Of a stretch of DNA of 10,332 nucleotides, positions 5,803 to 10,332 are shown in pieces. Below the pieces are notes generated by a model. It searched no databases and was not told the DNA's origin. It saw nothing but the letters and a program-made list of their open reading frames with translations. The DNA lies in the NCBI GenBank assembly GCA_003453835.1, contig DMMN01000124.1, positions 1-10,332 on the forward strand, read 5' to 3'. The DNA is from Bacteroidota bacterium. Lineage in GTDB: Bacteria > Bacteroidota > Ignavibacteria > UBA10030. Each line of letters opens with the position of its first letter. The stretch's first letter is position 1. Position numbers and translations under genes: made by a program.

Positions 5803-8304
5803 CTATGTTGCGTCGGCGACTTCTTCGTCTAGTTCCTTCAGCTCATCTCCACCTTTGTCCTTCGTGGTATCGATGAACCTTAGTTCTTCCGCCTTCTTGC
5901 TGAATTTCACCTTCACCTTGCTCCCGGTCGCAAACGATCCTTTCAGGATTTCCTCGGCCAGTGGGTCCTCGACGTATTTCTGCAAGGCACGCCGGAGAGG
6001 GCGAGCTCCGAACGCAGGGTCGAATCCCTTGTCGGCCAGGAACTCCTTTGCGGCCTTCGTCAATTCGATGCCGATGCCCATCGACTCCATGCGTTTGAAC
6101 AAATCTTTCGAGGCGATATCGATGATGGCAAGAATGCCTTCGCGCTCCAAGTTATGGAAGACGATCGTGTCATCCACGCGGTTGAGGAACTCCGGACTGA
6201 AGACCCGTTTGAGGGCGTCCTCGATGTGTCCCTTCATGGCCGTGTATTTGTCGTTATGCGTCTGCGTTCCGAAACCAAATCCGCCCGTCACTTTGATATC
6301 GCGGGAGCCGATGTTGGATGTCATGATGAGGATCGTGTTCTTGAAATCGACGCGCCTTCCCAGGCTGTCCGTCAGGATACCGTCGTCCAGCACCTGGAGT
6401 AAGATGTTGAAGACATCCGGATGAGCTTTTTCAATCTCGTCGAGCAGCACGACGGAATACGGCTTTCGGCGAACCTTCTCCGTTAGTTGTCCTCCCTCTT
6501 CGTATCCAACATATCCTGGAGGAGCTCCAACGAGCCGGGAAACGGAGAACTTCTCCATATACTCGCTCATGTCGATTCGGATGAGGGCATCGTCCGAGTC
6601 GAAGAGATAGCGAGCGAGCGCCTTTGCCATTTCGGTCTTGCCGACGCCCGTCGGCCCGAGGAAAATGAAGGAGCCGATCGGCCGCCTCGGGTCTTTCAAG
6701 CCTGCCCGAGTTCGGCGAATCGCGCGTGTAAGCTTGGAAATGGGCTCATCCTGTCCGACGATGACGCTCTTCAGACCTTGCTCCATCTTGAGGAGTTTCT
6801 CCGACTCGCTCTGCGCCACCTTCATCACCGGGATACCCGTCATCATCGACACAACTTCGGCACAATTCTCTTCGCTGACGTCATAGATGGTATCTTGGGC
6901 CTTCAATTCCCATTCCCGCTTTGCGATTTCCAGGTCGCTCAGGAGCTTCTTTTCAAGGTCCCGTAGCCGGGCGGCCTCTTCGAAGTTCTGGTTCTTGACG
7001 ACCTGGTTTTTCGCCTGCTTGATCTTTTCAATCTCTTCTTCCAGTGTGAGGATTTCTTTCGGCACGACAATGTTCGCCAGATGCACACGCGAACCCGCCT
7101 CGTCCATCACATCAATTGCCTTGTCCGGCAAATACCGATCGGTGATGTACCGGTCGCTCAAGCGAACGGCGGCGTCTATGGCTTTGTCCATATAGTGGAC
7201 GCCGTGGTGCTCTTCGTATTTGTGCTTAATGTTTTGAAGTATCTGGATCGTCTCATCGACGGTCGTGGGATCGACCATGATCTTCTGGAAGCGACGGTCA
7301 AGAGCCCCGTCTTTCTCGATGTACTGGCGATACTCGTCGAGCGTCGTCGCCCCGATACATTGGAGCTCACCACGAGCCAGTGCGGGCTTGAACATGTTTG
7401 AGGCGTCGAGTGAGCCGCTCGCCCCGCCTGCACCCACGATCGTGTGTAATTCGTCGATGAAGAGGATGACGTCTTTCGCCTTCTCGAGCTCGTTCATCAC
7501 GGCCTTCATTCTCTCTTCAAACTGCCCACGATACTTTGTGCCAGCCACGAGTGCCGCGAGATCGAGCGTCACGACACGCTTGTCGTGCAAGACGCGAGAG
7601 ACCTTTTTCTGCGTGATCCGAAGGGCCAGGCCTTCGGCAATCGCCGACTTTCCGACGCCTGGTTCCCCGATTAAGACAGGGTTGTTCTTCTTCCGGCGAC
7701 TCAAAACCTGGGCTACCCGTTCGATCTCCTTCTCGCGTCCAACAATCGGGTCGAGTTTGTCTTCCATCGCAAGTTTTGTTAAATCACGTCCGAAATTATC
7801 AAGGACCGGAGTCTTGGATTTTTCTGTCTTCTTTTCCGCGGCGTGTGCCGCCGGAGGAGTGGAAGGTTTTCCTGAAATGATGTTGTCGAGCTCATTCCGC
7901 ACGACGTCATAGTGCACGTTGAACTGGTGCAGAATTTGCGCTGCAATATTGTCGTCATCCCGCAGGAGCGAGAGGAGGAGATGCTCGGTCCCAATGACAT
8001 CCGACTTGTAGAGTTTCGCCTCCAGATAGGTGATCTTAAGAACTTTTTCCGCCTGCTTTGTCAACGGGATGTTGCCGATTGTGAGGGTCCCGCCGGAGGT
8101 TCGAACGGTATCTTCTATGGCTTTCTTGAGCTTGTAGAGGTCCACACCGAGATTGCGCAAGATCTTGACGGCGATCCCTTCTCCCTCTCGGATAATGCCT
8201 AACAGGAGGTGCTCTGTTCCGATGTAGTCGTGACCCAGACGGAGGGCCTCTTCGCGACTCAATCGGATGACATCTTGAACCCTGTTTGAAAAATTACCTT
8301 CCAT
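5803..8304 (-). CDS. clpC: ATP-dependent Clp protease ATP-binding subunit ClpC
   Basis: This AAA+ unfoldase feeds substrates to the ClpP peptidase in cytoplasmic protein quality control. It has 833 residues, full length for ClpC. The double Clp N-repeat is at about 1-145, with [17 protein letters not shown] and [17 protein letters not shown] as the two repeats. The first ATPase has Walker A GEPGVGKS (213-220) and Walker B LFIDELH (281-287). A short UVR/middle-domain segment (about 415-470, [15 protein letters not shown]) marks ClpC rather than ClpB or ClpA. The second ATPase has GPTGVGKT (550-557) and [13 protein letters not shown] (618-630). A GFGF stretch (675-678) lies where ClpC carries its ClpP-docking loop, which suggests it partners ClpP. 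The tail is acidic (about 812-833). The ATG at 8304 follows GAGAGAG by four bases. A consensus sigma70-type promoter lies about 80 bases upstream and a terminator follows the gene. No mcsA, mcsB or ctsR gene adjoins it in this window. Confidence 0.97.
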   Translation of the reverse strand: MEGNFSNRVQDVIRLSREEALRLGHDYIGTEHLLLGIIREGEGIAVKILRNLGVDLYKLKKAIEDTVRTSGGTLTIGNIPLTKQAEKVLKITYLEAKLYKSDVIGTEHLLLSLLRDDDNIAAQILHQFNVHYDVVRNELDNIISGKPSTPPAAHAAEKKTEKSKTPVLDNFGRDLTKLAMEDKLDPIVGREKEIERVAQVLSRRKKNNPVLIGEPGVGKSAIAEGLALRITQKKVSRVLHDKRVVTLDLAALVAGTKYRGQFEERMKAVMNELEKAKDVILFIDELHTIVGAGGASGSLDASNMFKPALARGELQCIGATTLDEYRQYIEKDGALDRRFQKIMVDPTTVDETIQILQNIKHKYEEHHGVHYMDKAIDAAVRLSDRYITDRYLPDKAIDVMDEAGSRVHLANIVVPKEILTLEEEIEKIKQAKNQVVKNQNFEEAARLRDLEKKLLSDLEIAKREWELKAQDTIYDVSEENCAEVVSMMTGIPVMKVAQSESEKLLKMEQGLKSVIVGQDEPISKLTRAIRRTRAGLKDPRRPIGSFIFLGPTGVGKTEMAKALARYLFDSDDALIRIDMSEYMEKFSVSRLVGAPPGYVGYEEGGQLTEKVRRKPYSVVLLDEIEKAHPDVFNILLQVLDDGILTDSLGRRVDFKNTILIMTSNIGSRDIKVTGGFGFGTQTHNDKYTAMKGHIEDALKRVFSPEFLNRVDDTIVFHNLEREGILAIIDIASKDLFKRMESMGIGIELTKAAKEFLADKGFDPAFGARPLRRALQKYVEDPLAEEILKGSFATGSKVKVKFSKKAEELRFIDTTKDKGGDELKELDEEVADAT

Positions 8305-8380
8305 TGAACTCTCTCTTGATGTGGATCGTCGCGATTTCGACTATTGTAACATGAACGAGCGAGTCGAAGTTTCCGCCGTC

Positions 8381-8409
8381 AATATAACCAAATTTGAAAG
8401 TGCTGTCAA
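8381..8409 (-). promoter_or_regulatory. Sigma70-like promoter of clpC
   Basis: On the minus strand TTGACA (8409-8404), a 17-base spacer and TATATT (8386-8381) form a near-perfect promoter. Transcription would start near 8374 and leave a leader of about 70 bases before the clpC ATG at 8304. I see no CIRCE element (TTAGCACTC inverted repeat) around it. Confidence 0.8.
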
Positions 8410-8489
8410 GGTGAACGATTTCGCGTTTGAATTCGTGTTTCCCTTCAATTGCGTCGTCCAAGCTCTTCAGCAAGGGACTGAACTTTTCT

Positions 8490-8518
8490 TTGACTTTCTT
8501 TCCAAAATAGATTAAATT
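8490..8518 (+). promoter_or_regulatory. Sigma70-like promoter of uppS-bamA
   Basis: TTGACT (8490-8495), a 17-base spacer and TAAATT (8513-8518) form a good promoter on the plus strand. Transcription would start near 8525, giving a leader of roughly 37 bases before the uppS TTG start. It is back to back with the clpC promoter, with the two -35 boxes about 80 bases apart. Confidence 0.7.
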
Positions 8519-8519
8519 C

Positions 8520-8547
8520 TTCGTCACCTAAAGAGGTTTTTCGTCAC
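8520..8547 (+). repeat. Direct repeat TTCGTCAC with 20-base period at the uppS transcription start
   Basis: TTCGTCAC occurs at 8520-8527 and again at 8540-8547, close to two helical turns apart on one face of DNA. The first copy begins just past the -10 box and spans the predicted start. This is a possible operator; no regulator is identified, and chance is not excluded for 8-base copies. Confidence 0.4.
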
Positions 8548-8561
8548 AACCCGGTACAGAC

Positions 8562-9404
8562 TTGCCGCTGGAAAAGGCCTCAGGCCACGATAAGAAGTTA
8601 CAGGAGAAGCTGATCGCTTCGGGAGCGATTCCCCGTCACATTGCCATCATCATGGATGGGAATGGTCGTTGGGCGCAGAAGCGCGGCTTGCCCAGGATCG
8701 CCGGACACCACGAGGGGGTCAACTCCGTGCGCGACATGGTGGAGGTGTGCGGCCAACTTGGGATCAAGTACCTGACCTTGTACGCCTTCTCAACCGAAAA
8801 CTGGAAACGCCCCGAGGATGAAGTCTCATTCCTTATGAGGCTCCTGCTCAAGGCTTTGCGGGACGAGAAAGACAGACTTCACCAGAACGAAGTTCAACTG
8901 AAAGCCATCGGGGAGATCCACAAGCTTCCTCAGGATGTTCAAGACGAGCTGTTGGATGGAATCGAGATCATGAAACGCAATACCGGCCTGACCTTGATCC
9001 TCGCCCTCAGCTACAGTGGCCGGTGGGACATCACAAACGCCTTCAGGAAGATGTACGATGACATACGGGCGGGCGTTGTGAAGCAGGAGGACATCACCGA
9101 GAGCCTCATCGCGAATCATCTCTCGACCAAAGATTACCCAGATCCCGATCTGATGATTCGTACCAGTGGAGAGGTGAGACTCAGCAATTTTCTGCTTTGG
9201 CAGATCGCCTATAGTGAGCTTTATATCAGCGGCGAATTCTGGCCGGCATTCCGCCGGAAGGAACTCTATGAAGCGTTAGCAGAATTCCAGCGCCGCGAGA
9301 GACGCTTCGGCATGGTGAGTGCGCAACTGAAAAAGGATAGTGAAAGCCGTGTATTCCCGTTGAGTGGGATGGAAAGGTTCTTGAAAAGTGTTTCGAAGCT
9401 CTAG
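8562..9404 (+). CDS. uppS: Undecaprenyl diphosphate synthase (cis-prenyltransferase)
   Basis: This enzyme makes undecaprenyl diphosphate from farnesyl and isopentenyl diphosphates, the lipid carrier for peptidoglycan and other envelope polymers. It has 280 residues. HIAIIMDGNGRWA (26-38) carries the catalytic Asp32. RGLPRIAGHHEG (41-52), LTLYAFSTENWKRP (71-84), ALSYSGRWDI (148-157) and RTSGEVRLSNFLLWQ (200-214) are the conserved prenyltransferase motifs, with the pyrophosphate-binding arginines near 200 and 206. The start is TTG at 8562, because a stop lies 33 bases upstream in frame and no ATG or GTG precedes the core. There is no Shine-Dalgarno, so an even rarer start is possible. The short N-terminal extension before the core is common in related bacteria. 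The C-terminal end overlaps the bamA start by 17 bases, which indicates coupling of two envelope-assembly genes. Some family members make other chain lengths, but this role is the most likely. Confidence 0.95.
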   Translation: MPLEKASGHDKKLQEKLIASGAIPRHIAIIMDGNGRWAQKRGLPRIAGHHEGVNSVRDMVEVCGQLGIKYLTLYAFSTENWKRPEDEVSFLMRLLLKALRDEKDRLHQNEVQLKAIGEIHKLPQDVQDELLDGIEIMKRNTGLTLILALSYSGRWDITNAFRKMYDDIRAGVVKQEDITESLIANHLSTKDYPDPDLMIRTSGEVRLSNFLLWQIAYSELYISGEFWPAFRRKELYEALAEFQRRERRFGMVSAQLKKDSESRVFPLSGMERFLKSVSKL

Positions 9405-10332
9405 ACTCGCCCTGCTTGGCTGCTGCCTGCTTTCCTGCTCCGCGTTACTCGCGCAGCAACGCCCGGAAGTCCACAAAATCCTGGGCATTTCGGTTGAAGG
9501 TCGGACTTCGGCCGATCCCGCCGCAGTCATCGCCAACACCGGGATGAAGGTCGGGGACGAGATCACGATCCCTGGCGATCAAACCCGCACCGCCATCGAC
9601 CGTCTGTACGGCCTCCGACTGTTCGACGACATTCAAATCCTCATCGAAAACCGAACGCAGGACGGCATCTATCTGCTCATTCGCCTGACGGAAAATCCCC
9701 GCCTCGAGTCAATTGAAATCACGGGGAACGATGAGCTCAGCGAAGACGAAATCCTCAAGAAGATCAATCTCATCAAGGGGCAAATCGTAACGAAGCAGGA
9801 CCTCTCGATGATTATCCGCAGTCTCAAGCTCAAGTACGATGAGGACGGCTATCTGAATGCGCAGGTAAACCCCCAGCTTGTGGCGGTCGACTCAACAAGC
9901 CGCAGGGTCGTTCTCAAGATCGCCGTCCAAGAAGGACCGAAAGTCAAGGTAGATAAGATCCGGTTCTTTGGAAATAAACTGTTCGCGGACGATGATCTGA
10001 AGGGCGAGATGAAAGAGACGGATGAGCGACGATGGTGGAAGTTTTGGTCGAGCAATAAATTCGAAAAGAAGAAATACGGCGAAGACAAACAGCTCATCCT
10101 GAATTTCTATCGGAAAAACGGCTTCCGGGATGCCGAGATTCTTGCCGATTCCTTGCGCTATGACGACGCCAAACGCTACCTCACGATCGATCTGTTTGTC
10201 TACGAAGGCACGCAATACCGGGTGAGGAACATCAACTGGGATGGAAACACTGTCTACCCCGCCGAGCTTCTCAATGCGCGTCTCGGATTCCAGAAGGGGG
10301 ACATCTATGACAAGGAGAAATTCGAGAAGAAC
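9388..10332 (+). CDS. bamA: Outer membrane protein assembly factor BamA, N-terminal part (cut by window edge)
   Basis: BamA inserts beta-barrel proteins into the outer membrane. The first 315 residues are visible and the frame is open to the last base. They contain an N-terminal signal peptide (hydrophobic stretch about 7-22, likely cut after LLA before QQRPEV) and POTRA domains 1 (about 31-103), 2 (104-184), 3 (185-275) and the beginning of 4. ITGNDELSEDEI (111-122) and FFGNKLFADDDL (193-204) are typical POTRA strand-helix openings. The WWKFW stretch (216-220) is a feature I associate with FCB-group BamA. The barrel is outside the window. The GTG at 9388 is the first start after an in-frame stop at 9382-9384. 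GGAAAGG lies 10 bases upstream, and the start lies within the last uppS codons. A TamA-like or other Omp85 protein is the alternative; the POTRA layout and uppS neighbour favour BamA. Confidence 0.93.
   Translation, partial: MFRSSRLALLGCCLLSCSALLAQQRPEVHKILGISVEGRTSADPAAVIANTGMKVGDEITIPGDQTRTAIDRLYGLRLFDDIQILIENRTQDGIYLLIRLTENPRLESIEITGNDELSEDEILKKINLIKGQIVTKQDLSMIIRSLKLKYDEDGYLNAQVNPQLVAVDSTSRRVVLKIAVQEGPKVKVDKIRFFGNKLFADDDLKGEMKETDERRWWKFWSSNKFEKKKYGEDKQLILNFYRKNGFRDAEILADSLRYDDAKRYLTIDLFVYEGTQYRVRNINWDGNTVYPAELLNARLGFQKGDIYDKEKFEKN

Noticed and set aside
8294..8527. Minus-strand open frame of 77 codons between uppS and clpC
   Set aside because: It starts with GTG within the uppS promoter region, contains the clpC promoter and overlaps the clpC start; the product is not recognised. 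The divergent promoters explain the region better.

Overview
The window looks like chromosomal housekeeping DNA from a diderm bacterium, most likely of the Bacteroidota/Chlorobiota/Ignavibacteriota (FCB) assemblage. The argument is that an undecaprenyl-diphosphate synthase runs directly into a BamA outer-membrane assembly factor. The synthase has the SYSGRWDI variant, and the BamA has a WWKFW patch in POTRA3; from memory both are typical of FCB members. A ClpC-type unfoldase and an E. coli-sized type II citrate synthase fit that setting. Base composition is moderate to slightly GC-rich by eye, and Shine-Dalgarno sequences are present before some genes but not all. The phylum is an inference and the genus cannot be read from the sequence.

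Layout. Minus strand, read right to left: clpC (8304-5803), a strong terminator (5777-5744), an RluE-like 23S rRNA pseudouridine synthase (5737-5084), and about 600 bases without a convincing gene (5083-4484). A compact five-gene run follows: citrate synthase (4483-3197), a hemerythrin-domain protein (3152-2664), an MGDG-synthase/UgtP-like glycolipid glycosyltransferase (2649-1456), an alpha/beta hydrolase (1475-678) and a family 5 uracil-DNA glycosylase (674 to beyond base 1). Spacing in this run falls from 44 bases between the first two genes to a 20-base overlap and a 3-base gap, so one transcript is likely. Plus strand: uppS (8562-9404) overlaps the start of bamA (9388 to beyond 10332). 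The genes at both window edges are cut by the window.

Regulatory DNA. The clpC-uppS gap carries two sigma70-like promoters facing away from each other, each with a 17-base spacer: TTGACA/TATATT for clpC and TTGACT/TAAATT for uppS. A direct repeat TTCGTCAC with a 20-base period lies around the predicted uppS transcription start. A perfect 11-bp hairpin with a T-rich tail ends clpC almost against the start of the pseudouridine synthase. A second strong hairpin (5073-5110) points the other way, with its T run on the plus strand. It ends no recognisable gene, so a small plus-strand RNA is possible.

How the genes fit together. The content covers protein quality control (ClpC), rRNA modification (RluE-like), central carbon metabolism (citrate synthase), iron/oxygen chemistry (hemerythrin), membrane glycolipid synthesis, DNA repair (UDGb) and envelope biogenesis (UppS, BamA). 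I see no mobile element, CRISPR array, tRNA, rRNA or defence system. The points most worth a second look are the gene-free stretch with its orphan plus-strand terminator, the mixed citrate-synthase operon, and the divergent clpC/uppS control region.
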